From: Candidatus Abyssobacteria bacterium SURF_5
GTDB lineage: Bacteria; Abyssobacteria; SURF-5
NCBI GenBank assembly: GCA_003598085.1
Contig: QZKU01000077.1
Location: 1 to 37,666, forward strand
DNA length: 37,666 bases
Reading direction: 5' to 3'
Shown: positions 17,266-25,526 of the stretch, one piece after another
Numbering within the stretch: the stretch's first letter is position 1
How the letters are laid out: each line of letters starts with the position of its first letter
The notes under the pieces: model-generated
What the model was told of the DNA's origin: nothing
What the model saw: the letters and a program-made list of their open reading frames with translations, nothing else
Database searches by the model: none
Program-made: the position numbers and the translations under genes

Positions 17266-18501
17266 TCAGCCGATAGCTGAAATCTCGGCCTGGACCCCGC
17301 CACTGACGTCCATGACGATTTTGAAGGTAGGCTCTTTTCGCTTATGTGTCATGGTTTCTACAGCATCTCGAATCCGCTTGAGCGGGAACCGATGTGAAAT
17401 CAATGAGGCGGTATCGATTTTTCCCTGCTGGATCAGTTCGATTGCCCAGTCGAAGGAGGTCCGCGAAACTCCGCCCGCGTGTTCCTGCCCGTGACAATTG
17501 ATGCCGGTCACATGGATCTCCTGGTGCCAAACCGGTGCGAAATCGAACTTCGGCGTTGCCAGCTCGACACCGCTGAGAATAACCGAACCGCGGCTTCTCA
17601 CCCAGCGGAGCGCGTCCTGGAATGTATTGCCGGAACCGACCGTGTCATGAACGATATCGTATCCCCCGAGGATCATCCGGCTCCCCATCATTCCGCAGAA
17701 AAGCCTGGCGCCCGTATCGTCGGCCACGGCACGATACAGGTCGCCGCCGCGAATGACTTTCTCCGCCCCAAATCCCAGAGCCTTCTCTTCCTGCGCCTGG
17801 TAGCGGGCCAGCATGGTCACACGAGCTTCGGGCTCGAGAGCCTTGATCACCTGGAGCAGATTCAATCCGACCGTTCCCGATCCGATAATGAGAACGCGGT
17901 CGCCCGCGCGCGGTGGGGACTTCAGAGCGGCATGAACCGCCACGGCGATCGGCTCAGTCAGCAACGCCTGGTCCTCGGTAAAACCGGCAGGGAGTTTGAC
18001 CCATTGGGAACGATGCGCGATCATGTATTCCGAAAAACCGCCTCCGCGGTTAAAAGGCAGCTTGCCCTTGTCGGGAGCAAGACATAATGTATAATTCCCC
18101 TCGGCGCAGGGCGCACAAGGGGTCGCGCCAAGAGCCTTGCAATTGGGGAAGAATCCGAGGTAAGCCAGCCGATCACCCACTGCCACGTCGCTGACCGCAT
18201 CACCCGTCTCGACAACCTCGCAAAACAATTCATGTCCGAGAAAGATGCGCTCCATTCCGGGGATAGCGGCAATGCAGCTTCGGGGATTGATGTCGAGTTT
18301 CAGCAGGTGAAGATCGCTTCCGCACAACCCGCAAGAATGAACGCGGACCTTCACCCACTCGGGCCCGGGCACGTCCGGCTCCGGCAGAAAGCCCACTTTA
18401 AGAGGTGAGAACCTGCTCCAGATGGCGTTTTTTGATATCTTGGCTGAAACTTGCGTCAAGGCGATTTTTAACGGAATAATATCCACATAAATAGACAGCA
18501 T
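17266..18501 (-). CDS. Zinc-dependent alcohol dehydrogenase (MDR family)
   Basis: This 411-residue medium-chain dehydrogenase has the catalytic zinc ligands C60 (CGLCGSDLH) and H90/E91 (GHELF), a structural zinc lobe with four cysteines (from NCKALGATPCAPCAEG to YTLC), and a Rossmann glycine motif GSGTVGLNLL. AAGGAG six bases before the ATG at 18501 fixes the start; the frame continues 88 codons further up but has no family resemblance there. The lobe resembles threonine/sorbitol-type dehydrogenases; the substrate cannot be told. It precedes the glucan operon by 281 bases on the same strand but has its own promoter and a dyad in the leader, so it is probably a separate, regulated unit. Confidence 0.82.
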   Translation of the reverse strand: MLSIYVDIIPLKIALTQVSAKISKNAIWSRFSPLKVGFLPEPDVPGPEWVKVRVHSCGLCGSDLHLLKLDINPRSCIAAIPGMERIFLGHELFCEVVETGDAVSDVAVGDRLAYLGFFPNCKALGATPCAPCAEGNYTLCLAPDKGKLPFNRGGGFSEYMIAHRSQWVKLPAGFTEDQALLTEPIAVAVHAALKSPPRAGDRVLIIGSGTVGLNLLQVIKALEPEARVTMLARYQAQEEKALGFGAEKVIRGGDLYRAVADDTGARLFCGMMGSRMILGGYDIVHDTVGSGNTFQDALRWVRSRGSVILSGVELATPKFDFAPVWHQEIHVTGINCHGQEHAGGVSRTSFDWAIELIQQGKIDTASLISHRFPLKRIRDAVETMTHKRKEPTFKIVMDVSGGVQAEISAIG

Positions 18502-18513
18502 GCGCTTCTCCTT

Positions 18514-18526
18514 GTGGCTGAGCCAC
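18514..18526. promoter_or_regulatory. Dyad in the leader of the dehydrogenase gene
   Basis: GTGGCT-G-AGCCAC is a perfect 6-bp inverted repeat around one base. It lies between the inferred transcription start and the ribosome-binding site of the dehydrogenase gene. It could be a repressor operator, or in RNA a small hairpin with a 5-bp stem next to the Shine-Dalgarno sequence. Confidence 0.4.
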
Positions 18527-18552
18527 TTATGCAGGCGGGAATGTTTTGCATC

Positions 18553-18581
18553 ATTATTGCAAATAACCGAAACCGCGTCAA
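18553..18581 (-). promoter_or_regulatory. Sigma-70 promoter of the zinc dehydrogenase gene
   Basis: On the minus strand TTGACG (-35) and AATAAT (-10) are separated by 17 bases, with five of six consensus bases in each box. The expected start near 18546 leaves a leader of about 45 bases that contains the dyad at 18514-18526. Confidence 0.55.
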
Positions 18582-18605
18582 GTAATCCCACGTTTTCGAA
18601 GACCC

Positions 18606-18637
18606 TTGCATTTCCTTCTAATCCAGCATAATATAAT
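18606..18637 (+). promoter_or_regulatory. Possible sigma-70 promoter of the FGE-fold gene
   Basis: A perfect TATAAT lies at 18632-18637. The best -35, TTGCAT at 18606-18611, is 20 bases upstream, longer than usual; an overlapping CATAAT at 18627-18632 would be 15 away. The AT-rich block and its position 43 bases before the ATG make a promoter likely, but the exact boxes are uncertain. Confidence 0.3.
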
Positions 18638-18679
18638 AATCTTACAGGGTGAGGTAGGAGAGAGGAAGGACCAAATCCA

Positions 18680-19783
18680 ATGGACTCGAGACGACGCGGG
18701 ATAACGGTTGCACTCATCGTTCTTGTAATCATATTTGCGGTCTGGGTATCAAGGACGGGCGTCAAGAAATCGATGCCTCCAGCCGAATTCGAAAAACCGG
18801 CAATAACTGAAGCTGAAAAACCGCGATCGATGGCAGGAACGCAGGTCCCCTCAACACAGGAACCGGCTGAACAAATTTTGGAGCAAGTGCAGGAAATTCC
18901 TCAGGAGGCTACGCCCGAACCTGCGCCCGAAATTGCTCGCGCTATTGCGCCCGTTGCCGGACAACCATGCTCACCGGACACTCCCGCAGTAGCGAAACAA
19001 CGCTCTGCCGCCGCGCCTGCCGGAATGGTTTACGTTCCCGGTGGAATCTTTACGATGGGCGTCTCAACCGGAGCACAAGGCTCAGATGACATGCCCGCAC
19101 ATAATGTCTGTCTCAGCGGCTTTTATATCGACAGATTTGAAGTGACCAACGCGCAGTTCAAAGAATTTGTCGATGCGACAGGATACGTCACCGACGCCGA
19201 GAAGCAAGGCGCATCTGAGAGCGTGCGTACCTGGCGTCACCCGTACGGACCGGATTCGAACTTTGAAACGATGCTCGATCACCCGGCCATTTGCGTGAGT
19301 TGGAATGATGCCAATGCATACGCTGGCTGGATCGGAAAGAGGCTGCCGACCGAGGCGGAATGGGAAAAGGCGGCGCGCGGCACGGACGGGCGCATATTCC
19401 CCTGGGGAAACACGACGCCGGCCGGCTCAATTGCTAATGTTGCCGACAAGAGTTTTTCTGCGAAATGGAGCGCCGCCGGGATGGATGATTCCCATAAAAC
19501 CGCCGCGCCGGTGGGGTCTTTCCCGACCGGCAAGAGCGTGTATGGCGCGGAAGATATGGCCGGAAACGTATGGGAGTGGTGTTCGGACTGGTGGGACAGT
19601 AAATATTACATGCAGAGCCCTCCGAATAATCCCGTTGGTCCGGCTACAGGTGAGTACAGGATAATCCGAGGAGGTTCCTGGTACTATCACCTTGATGGAG
19701 CAAAGACGACACAACGGATGTATTTCCGGCCTGACGGCAGCAGCGCCGCGATTGGATTCCGCTGTGTCTTAGAGGTGAAGTGA
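18680..19783 (+). CDS. Membrane-anchored FGE/SUMF1-fold protein
   Basis: This 367-residue protein has an uncleaved signal anchor (about 7-24, hydrophobic ALIVLVIIFAVWV), then a Pro/Glu/Ala-rich linker to about 112, then a formylglycine-generating-enzyme fold: MVYVPGGIFTMG, FYIDRFEVTNAQFKEFV, RLPTEAEWEKAARG, AEDMAGNVWEWCSDWW, and the terminal IRGGSW and IGFRCV. The true enzyme has a cysteine pair in an SYCxRYR-like segment before GFRC. Here that segment reads KTTQRMYFRPDGSSAAIG with no cysteine, so sulfatase activation is unlikely. The fold is widely reused, for example in ergothioneine and pyoverdine modification and as a ligand-binding module. It would face the periplasm. AGGAAGGA lies upstream of the ATG. 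Divergent from the dehydrogenase. Confidence 0.75.
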   Translation: MDSRRRGITVALIVLVIIFAVWVSRTGVKKSMPPAEFEKPAITEAEKPRSMAGTQVPSTQEPAEQILEQVQEIPQEATPEPAPEIARAIAPVAGQPCSPDTPAVAKQRSAAAPAGMVYVPGGIFTMGVSTGAQGSDDMPAHNVCLSGFYIDRFEVTNAQFKEFVDATGYVTDAEKQGASESVRTWRHPYGPDSNFETMLDHPAICVSWNDANAYAGWIGKRLPTEAEWEKAARGTDGRIFPWGNTTPAGSIANVADKSFSAKWSAAGMDDSHKTAAPVGSFPTGKSVYGAEDMAGNVWEWCSDWWDSKYYMQSPPNNPVGPATGEYRIIRGGSWYYHLDGAKTTQRMYFRPDGSSAAIGFRCVLEVK

Positions 19784-19856
19784 CATTCCCATTTTCCCTC
19801 GCGATGTTCGATCCTCAACCGCCGATCCTTATACCCAGGAAGCAATGAGGCGGAAA

Positions 19857-20657
19857 ATGAAGAACTTTCGGATAATCACATGCACCGCAATAGGGATATT
19901 GTTCTTCTTGCTCTCCGGGTGCGCCACGCTCGGATTGTTCAAGAGACCGTGGGTGGAATCCGTGCAAGCGAGCATCACCGGCATTGATTTCACCGGCGTC
20001 CGCCTGAAACTGGAAATGGATGTATTCAACCCACATTCTTTTCTCATTCATGCAGTGCCGGTCCAGGTGGGAATTGCCGTCAAGGGAAAGGAAATTTTCA
20101 AGAGTGACACGGCGGTGGAATCTTCGCTTCTTCCAAATCAAACAAGCACCGTTAGCCTTCCCTTAAAGCTTGCCTATGCCGACCTGGCGAAATTGGACAA
20201 AGACGTATCGAGCGCTTCGCAAGTCGATTATCTGGCGTACGGCGCATTGAAAACTCACATATTCGGCACTCCGGTCGAGATTCCGTTTTCGCGCAGTGGG
20301 ACACTTCCGATCCTTCGCCCGCCGGTGCTATCGACCGTAAAAGTGCAACTAGCGGATGTTTCACTCACCAAGGCTCGGGTAATCGCAGATGCGGAAATAG
20401 AGAACCCGAATGTTTTCGATCTGGGAATAAAAGACTTGACGTTTGCGATGAATCTGGGAAGCGCCCAAATAACCGGTTTGAAGCCCGACGGCGAGACGGC
20501 TACGGTGACGGCGGGGAAACGGGACCGCATAATTTTGACGGGAGAACTCTCCGCCGGCAGCGGCTTAATTAATGTCTTGATGAATGGCGTCAGCGGCCAT
20601 CCGGAATTAGCCGCCTCGGGATACCTGCAAACGCCCTACGGTGAAATCAAACTTTAG
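19857..20657 (+). CDS. LEA14/WHy-domain lipoprotein
   Basis: This 266-residue protein starts with a lipoprotein signal (FFLLSGC, lipobox Cys near residue 20) and contains two consecutive LEA14-like WHy (water stress and hypersensitive response) domains, about 35-130 and 150-260. The repeats are recognisable from LKLEMDVFNPHSFLIH and ADAEIENPNVFDLGI, the typical xNPNxF element. The ATG at 19857 has GAGG six bases upstream and gives a clean signal peptide; an ATG at 19845 is also possible. Bacterial WHy proteins are linked to desiccation and freeze protection by homology; the function here is inferred. It sits 73 bases after the FGE-fold gene and may share its transcript. Its stop overlaps the stop of the convergent gene by four bases. 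Confidence 0.75.
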   Translation: MKNFRIITCTAIGILFFLLSGCATLGLFKRPWVESVQASITGIDFTGVRLKLEMDVFNPHSFLIHAVPVQVGIAVKGKEIFKSDTAVESSLLPNQTSTVSLPLKLAYADLAKLDKDVSSASQVDYLAYGALKTHIFGTPVEIPFSRSGTLPILRPPVLSTVKVQLADVSLTKARVIADAEIENPNVFDLGIKDLTFAMNLGSAQITGLKPDGETATVTAGKRDRIILTGELSAGSGLINVLMNGVSGHPELAASGYLQTPYGEIKL

Positions 20658-22069
20658 GCGCTTTTATTTCTTCGCCGGATCTCCGCGCATTTGACCAATG
20701 CGTACATTGCCTTGGCGCAATCCATCGGGTTGTCAAAGAATGGAACGTGCTTACCCTTGAAAATCTCGTAGACCGGACCGGCCAACTCATGCTCATTGGC
20801 GCATACAAGCGGCTTCCCATATTTTTCCGGAATCGCCGAGATTGCTTCGGCCAGGCGAATCCTCTTGATCATGTCCCCGGCTTTCATGTGGCGCTTGAAC
20901 TGGCCGACGTGCGGCGTCATGATGAGGCCATCGATGTTGTCCTGGCGTGCAACGATATCGGCGATATCCAATATCGAGTCGTTGCTCTTGCGGGCAATAC
21001 AATCAATCGGGTTAACGGGCGGAGGAGCGAATGCGCGCATGTGCTCGCGCAGGGACGCCTGCGCCTGTTCGCTCATTTCCGGCAAATCCATCCCCATTCG
21101 CGAACATGACTCGGCTGCAGTCACGCAGAAACCGCCAGCCGAAGAAATGACAGCTATTCGATTGCCTCTCGGAAGCGGCTGGTAACACAAGGCCTCGGCC
21201 ATGTCGAAAATCTCCATGAAATCGTGCCAGCGAATGATGCCGGCCTGCCGACATGCCGCATCAAAAATTTCGTTGTTGCCGGCGATAGCGGCGGTATGGG
21301 ATCGCGCGGCGCGCGCCGAGTCGCGCGTGGAACCGGCCTTGTAAATCAGGAGCGGTTTTTGCGCCACCACTTTCTTCGCCACCTCCACAAATCTGCGCCC
21401 GTCGCCCACGTCTTCGACATATCCAATCACGACCCGCGTCTGAGGGTCGTCCGCAAGATACTCAAGAAAATCATTAAAGCTAATGCATGCCTGGTTGCCG
21501 CAACTGACGAATTTATCGATGCCATAGCCTCTTGATTGTGTTGCATTGTACAGATATTCACCGAGCGATCCGCTCTGCGAAACGAAAGAGATCGGCCCTT
21601 TCGGGGGCAGATCCCAGAACAGCGTGTTTACGTTTGCCTGCGAGCTCCAGATACCCCAGCAGTTTGGACCAACAAAATAGAAGCCGGCGCGCTTCGCCTC
21701 TTCCGCGAGTTGCTGCTGGACGACCGCTCCATCGGAGCTGACTTCCGCAAAGCCGGCGGTAATGATGATGCCGCCCTTGACTTTCTTCTGGATACACTGG
21801 CGAAGGATGTCGGGAACCGCTGCAGCGTTGACAACTATCACGGCCAGATCTATGTCCGCAGGAATGTCGTGAATGCTCCGGTAGCAGGGAACACCCTGCA
21901 CCTCTTGCTCATTCGGGTTCACAGGATACAGCGCATTTCGATATCCGGCCTCAAGCATATTGAGCATTGTGCCGTACCCCCAGCGGTCGCGGTTATTGCT
22001 CGCGCCGATAATGGCAACTGAGCGCGGTTTAAATATTGCGTCAAGCGAACATTTCAACTGGCTGTTCAT
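20654..22069 (-). CDS. ADP-forming acyl-CoA synthetase, alpha subunit type
   Basis: This 471-residue protein has a CoA-binding Rossmann domain (RSVAIIGASNN, 16-26), then two succinyl-CoA-ligase-like domains with FVSQSGSLGEYL (162-173) and the phosphohistidine loop ARSHTAAIAG, H258, matching the catalytic His of ADP-forming acetyl-CoA synthetase alpha chains. The ATP-grasp beta part found in fused enzymes is absent, and no separate beta gene lies nearby. GGAGG eight bases upstream supports the start. The gene follows priA by 27 bases on the same strand. Expected reaction: acyl-CoA + ADP + Pi to acid + CoA + ATP, given a beta subunit elsewhere; the substrate is unknown. Could instead be a regulatory or lyase-associated homologue. 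Confidence 0.75.
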   Translation of the reverse strand: MNSQLKCSLDAIFKPRSVAIIGASNNRDRWGYGTMLNMLEAGYRNALYPVNPNEQEVQGVPCYRSIHDIPADIDLAVIVVNAAAVPDILRQCIQKKVKGGIIITAGFAEVSSDGAVVQQQLAEEAKRAGFYFVGPNCWGIWSSQANVNTLFWDLPPKGPISFVSQSGSLGEYLYNATQSRGYGIDKFVSCGNQACISFNDFLEYLADDPQTRVVIGYVEDVGDGRRFVEVAKKVVAQKPLLIYKAGSTRDSARAARSHTAAIAGNNEIFDAACRQAGIIRWHDFMEIFDMAEALCYQPLPRGNRIAVISSAGGFCVTAAESCSRMGMDLPEMSEQAQASLREHMRAFAPPPVNPIDCIARKSNDSILDIADIVARQDNIDGLIMTPHVGQFKRHMKAGDMIKRIRLAEAISAIPEKYGKPLVCANEHELAGPVYEIFKGKHVPFFDNPMDCAKAMYALVKCAEIRRRNKSA

Positions 22070-22096
22070 TCACATCCTCCACGAGAAAGCTTCACA

Positions 22097-24553
22097 TCAC
22101 ATCATTGACACCGGGTCCATATCGACGGTCAAGCGCGCCTTTGCGCCGTGAATTTTTTTGTGAGAATCGATTATGGCCTGCCCGATGCGCTTTAGTACCG
22201 CCGCATGCGGCGACAACAGCAGGAAGCGGAATCGATACCGTCCCTTGATCTTTGCAAGCGGCGCGGCCGATGGTCCCATAATCGTAAGAGTCCGCGCATC
22301 GGCGGCCTCGCCTTGCTTCGCCACTTCTGCGAGACGACGGGTTGCCTGTAATGCCTCCTTTTGCGAGGTGGAATCGACCAGCACATTCATCAGGCGCCGG
22401 TAGGGCGGGAACCCGACTTCGCGTCTCAGCTTCATTTCTTCCTGATAGAAACCCCGATAATCGTGCATTTTTGCGCACTGAATCGCATAATGCGCCGGAT
22501 TGTAAGTCTGGATAATGACCTCTCCTCCCCGATGACTGCGCCCGGAGCGGCCTCCGACCTGCATCAGCAATTGAAAGGTCCTTTCGGCGGCGCGGAAATC
22601 AGGCAGATTCAAAGCCACATCAGCCAGCACCACGCCGACCAGAGTCACCCGCGGGAAATCAAGCCCTTTTGCCAGCATCTGCGTGCCGACCAGAATATCG
22701 AGTTCTCCTTCCCGAAAAGCGGTGAAGATTTTTTCATGCGCCCATTTCGTCGAAGTCGTATCGGCATCCATCCGCTGGATGCGCGCGTCGGGAAAAAGGT
22801 TCTCTATCTCTTCCTGCACCCGTTCTGTGCCGGTGCCGAATTTCGCGAGTTTCGCATTCCCGCAGTAGGGGCACTGCTGAGGGACAGGGCTGGTGGAATT
22901 GCAGTAATGACACTTCATTTTGTTCTCGGTCGCGTGATAGGTGAGTGCTACGCTGCAGTGCTGGCAGCCCAATGAGACGCCGCATTTGGGACACAGAAAA
23001 AAAGGGGTGTACCCTCGCCGATTCAGAAAAATGATCGCCTGTTCTTTCCGGGCGAGTTTTTCGCCGATTTTGAAAGCGAGTTCATCGGAAAGAATCCGCT
23101 CGACCGTCTGGCCGCGTTGCGCAGCGCGCAGATCGATCAACTGAATCTCAGGCAAGACCTGGCTCTGGACCCGCGCGCTCAGTTCGGTCCGCGCGTACTT
23201 CCCGAGTTCAACATTGTGGTATGTCTCCAGCGAAGGAGTCGCAGTACCCAGCACGACGACTGCGTTTGCATCGCGTGCTCGCATGATTGCAACGTCGCGC
23301 GCCTGATAGCGAGGGGTCTCATTCTGTTTATACGAAGCCTCGTGCTCTTCATCCACGACAATCAGCCCCAGGTTTTTCACCGGCGCGAAAATGGCGGAGC
23401 GGGCTCCCACAACTATGTTGAGAATTCCGGCCTTGATCCGCCGCCATTCGTCGTATCGCTCGCCCAGAGATAGACGCGAATGCAGCACGGCCACGGAATC
23501 TCCAAACCGTCCTCTGAAACGGGAAACCGTTTGCGGAGTCAACGCAATTTCAGGGACCAGAACAATGGCGCCCATTCCCTTTCTCGCCACAAAATCGATT
23601 GCCCGCAGGTATACTTCCGTTTTTCCGCTGCCGGTAATACCTTCCAGCAGCACCGTTTGAAACTGCTGCTGTTCAAGATGCCGCTGGATCAGGGCGACCG
23701 CCTCCTGTTGTTCGGCTGTTAACGTATGCACAGCTGTATCGTTCGCGGAAGGAGAGAGGGTTGGATATGACCGCACGATTTCCTTCTCGAATAACTCGAC
23801 GAGCCCCTTCTTGACCAGTCGCTGGATCGTGTCATAGGAAGCTCCCGCGGATCGCGCGGCCTCAGCGGCAAGAATCTCTCCGCGATCAGCGATCAGCTCC
23901 AGCAGCCGCCCCTGCTTGATTGAGCCGCTTGCCAGGGTCGAGGCGGCTTTCACCGCGTCCACATGAGCAGGGATTCTCAGCGCCGTCAGCCGTTTCACGT
24001 GCTCGCTCCTGACGACCTCAGTCAGTCTGGTCACGATGCCGCTTTTCTCGAGCGACGAGAGCGCGCCGTACAGGCTGTCGTTCCCCATGGCCTTCTGGAG
24101 TTGTGCCAGACTCATTTTCCTTTTTTCGAGCAGGATTTTCAGAATTTTGAATTGAACCGGAGCCTGCTGCTCCAAGGTTGATACGATCCTGCTCAATTCG
24201 GATGGGGGAAGTCGATTCAGACTGATCCGGGTGCGGGAAGAGAGCCTGACGCCCGGCGGCAGAGCGCAATCGAGCGCCTGTCCCCAGGAACAGAGATAAT
24301 ACTCGGCTATCCAGCGCGTGAGCCGAAGAAGATATTCATCAACAAGCGGCTCGGCATCCAGCACATCGCAGACAGGCTTGATTTCTCCCTCCGGCGCCGT
24401 TTCGCTCAGTTCGATAACGAAACCTGTCGAAAGGTGTTTGCGAAGGTAAACCGATACACGGACCCCCGGCACCACGTATTCGGCAAGGTCATGCGGGATT
24501 GAATAGGTGTAGGAGCGATCGAGCGGCAAATTGAAGACAACCTGTGCAAACAT
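22097..24553 (-). CDS. priA: Primosomal helicase PriA (replication restart)
   Basis: This 818-residue 3'-5' DNA helicase reloads the replisome at stalled forks. The N-terminal DNA-binding domain begins VVFNLPLDRSYTYSIP. The helicase core has Walker A GITGSGKTEVYL, DEEH box VDEEHEASYKQ, GTATPS and the motif V/VI region MQVGGRSGR. The inserted zinc-binding module with eight cysteines runs from CPKCG through CQHC and CHYC to CPYCG. All motifs look intact. No Shine-Dalgarno is obvious before the ATG at 24553. A terminator separates it from the upstream HNH gene, so it needs its own promoter, perhaps around GATAAC at 24566-24571. The acyl-CoA synthetase gene follows. Confidence 0.95.
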   Translation of the reverse strand: MFAQVVFNLPLDRSYTYSIPHDLAEYVVPGVRVSVYLRKHLSTGFVIELSETAPEGEIKPVCDVLDAEPLVDEYLLRLTRWIAEYYLCSWGQALDCALPPGVRLSSRTRISLNRLPPSELSRIVSTLEQQAPVQFKILKILLEKRKMSLAQLQKAMGNDSLYGALSSLEKSGIVTRLTEVVRSEHVKRLTALRIPAHVDAVKAASTLASGSIKQGRLLELIADRGEILAAEAARSAGASYDTIQRLVKKGLVELFEKEIVRSYPTLSPSANDTAVHTLTAEQQEAVALIQRHLEQQQFQTVLLEGITGSGKTEVYLRAIDFVARKGMGAIVLVPEIALTPQTVSRFRGRFGDSVAVLHSRLSLGERYDEWRRIKAGILNIVVGARSAIFAPVKNLGLIVVDEEHEASYKQNETPRYQARDVAIMRARDANAVVVLGTATPSLETYHNVELGKYARTELSARVQSQVLPEIQLIDLRAAQRGQTVERILSDELAFKIGEKLARKEQAIIFLNRRGYTPFFLCPKCGVSLGCQHCSVALTYHATENKMKCHYCNSTSPVPQQCPYCGNAKLAKFGTGTERVQEEIENLFPDARIQRMDADTTSTKWAHEKIFTAFREGELDILVGTQMLAKGLDFPRVTLVGVVLADVALNLPDFRAAERTFQLLMQVGGRSGRSHRGGEVIIQTYNPAHYAIQCAKMHDYRGFYQEEMKLRREVGFPPYRRLMNVLVDSTSQKEALQATRRLAEVAKQGEAADARTLTIMGPSAAPLAKIKGRYRFRFLLLSPHAAVLKRIGQAIIDSHKKIHGAKARLTVDMDPVSMM

Positions 24554-24584
24554 CTGATTGGTACCGTTATCAGTGGCCGAAATG

Positions 24585-24608
24585 AAAAATGGGCCTCAGT
24601 CAGGCCCA
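24585..24608 (-). terminator. Rho-independent terminator after the HNH gene
   Basis: On the minus strand TGGGCCT-GACTG-AGGCCCA forms a perfect 7-bp GC-rich stem with a 5-base loop, followed directly by TTTTT. This is a textbook intrinsic terminator for the HNH endonuclease transcript and isolates it from priA. Confidence 0.8.
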
Positions 24609-24678
24609 CAAGCAACTCCACTTCTTCACCTGGCGAGGCTTCCCGGCGATGCAGAGGAGATGCGGCAAATCCGAAGGG

Positions 24679-25269
24679 TCAGTCTTTCAGCTCAACGTCC
24701 CAATATGCAGCATCCACAAATCTTTGCCAGCTCGGCTTTCGGGCTGAAGCAAAGCTTTCGGTGGAATAGGGTATCCAGCGCGGTTTCCGGGGCTTGCGAA
24801 TGAGGGGCATCGCCGCTTCTTCCGGCAAACGGTTCCCTTTGCGCACATTGCAGGGTATGCATGCAAGCACCAGGTTTTCCCAGGTGGAGCGCCCGCCTAT
24901 ACTGCGCGGAACCACGTGATCAAGCGTCAGTTCCCACTTCTTGAACTTGTTCCCACAGTACTGGCAGGTGTTTCTGTCTCTCTCAAATATATTTCGTCGA
25001 GAAAATTTGATGTCGCGCCGATGAATCCCATTGAAAACGGTGAGCACAATCACGTCGGGGATCCTTATCTTGAAGTTTACCGCATGGATACAGTAGTCAT
25101 CCGCGGCTTGAGATAGTTCTCTCCAATCGTCAAAGTCATACGTGGAAAAATCTTCCGGCGAGACAACCTTTGCATAGCCTTGGTATAAAAGGCTTATTGC
25201 ACGGCGGGCACTTGCAACATTTACCGCTATCCAGGAGCGATTCAGTACGAGAACGCTTTCATTTACCAT
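24679..25269 (-). CDS. HNH endonuclease family protein
   Basis: This 196-residue protein belongs to the stand-alone HNH nuclease group (COG1403 type). The N-terminal part (VLVLNRSWIAVNVASARRAI) is typical of this group. The HNH core is CQYCG, then LTLDHVVPRSIGGRSTWENL with the catalytic His, and CIPCNVRKGNR, giving four zinc cysteines. Members are common single-copy chromosomal genes in many phyla. Their biological target is generally unknown, and some are associated with DNA repair or phage packaging. There is no sign of a neighbouring toxin, modification or phage gene here. It has a near-consensus promoter and its own terminator, so it is a monocistronic unit. Confidence 0.82.
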   Translation of the reverse strand: MVNESVLVLNRSWIAVNVASARRAISLLYQGYAKVVSPEDFSTYDFDDWRELSQAADDYCIHAVNFKIRIPDVIVLTVFNGIHRRDIKFSRRNIFERDRNTCQYCGNKFKKWELTLDHVVPRSIGGRSTWENLVLACIPCNVRKGNRLPEEAAMPLIRKPRKPRWIPYSTESFASARKPSWQRFVDAAYWDVELKD

Positions 25270-25294
25270 AAAGATTTGCCTTATGCGTTAACTC

Positions 25295-25323
25295 ATTATA
25301 GTATGCGGCGCAAAAAAAGTCAA
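25295..25323 (-). promoter_or_regulatory. Near-consensus sigma-70 promoter of the HNH gene
   Basis: On the minus strand TTGACT and a perfect TATAAT are separated by exactly 17 bases. The start near 25288 gives a leader of about 20 bases. This is the closest match to sigma-70 consensus in the window. Confidence 0.7.
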
Positions 25324-25396
25324 GACGCTCGCAATCCATAAACTGGACAGTTTTCGGGCTTGAAACAAGATGATCTTTGTCCAGGTTTTTGAATAA

Positions 25397-25416
25397 CTTA
25401 AGGATGTTTCCTTAAG
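25397..25416. repeat. Perfect inverted repeat in the HNH-thioesterase gap
   Basis: CTTAAGGA-TGTT-TCCTTAAG is an 8-bp perfect stem with a 4-base loop. Two more small hairpins lie close by: GCCGG-N6-CCGGC at 25428-25443, and GCGCGAGG with a mismatched partner at 25475-25497. On the thioesterase strand the first is followed by TTATTC, so it may be a weak terminator for that operon. No known RNA family is recognised. Confidence 0.4.
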
Positions 25417-25526
25417 GGAGTTTAGAGGCCGGTTTGATCCGGCGCTTTCAGCCTTCAATCACGTATTCTGTGCTGCGCGAGGTGATTCCCCACGCGCGGC
25501 TTTCCTGTTGACGGAAATTCCTGTTC

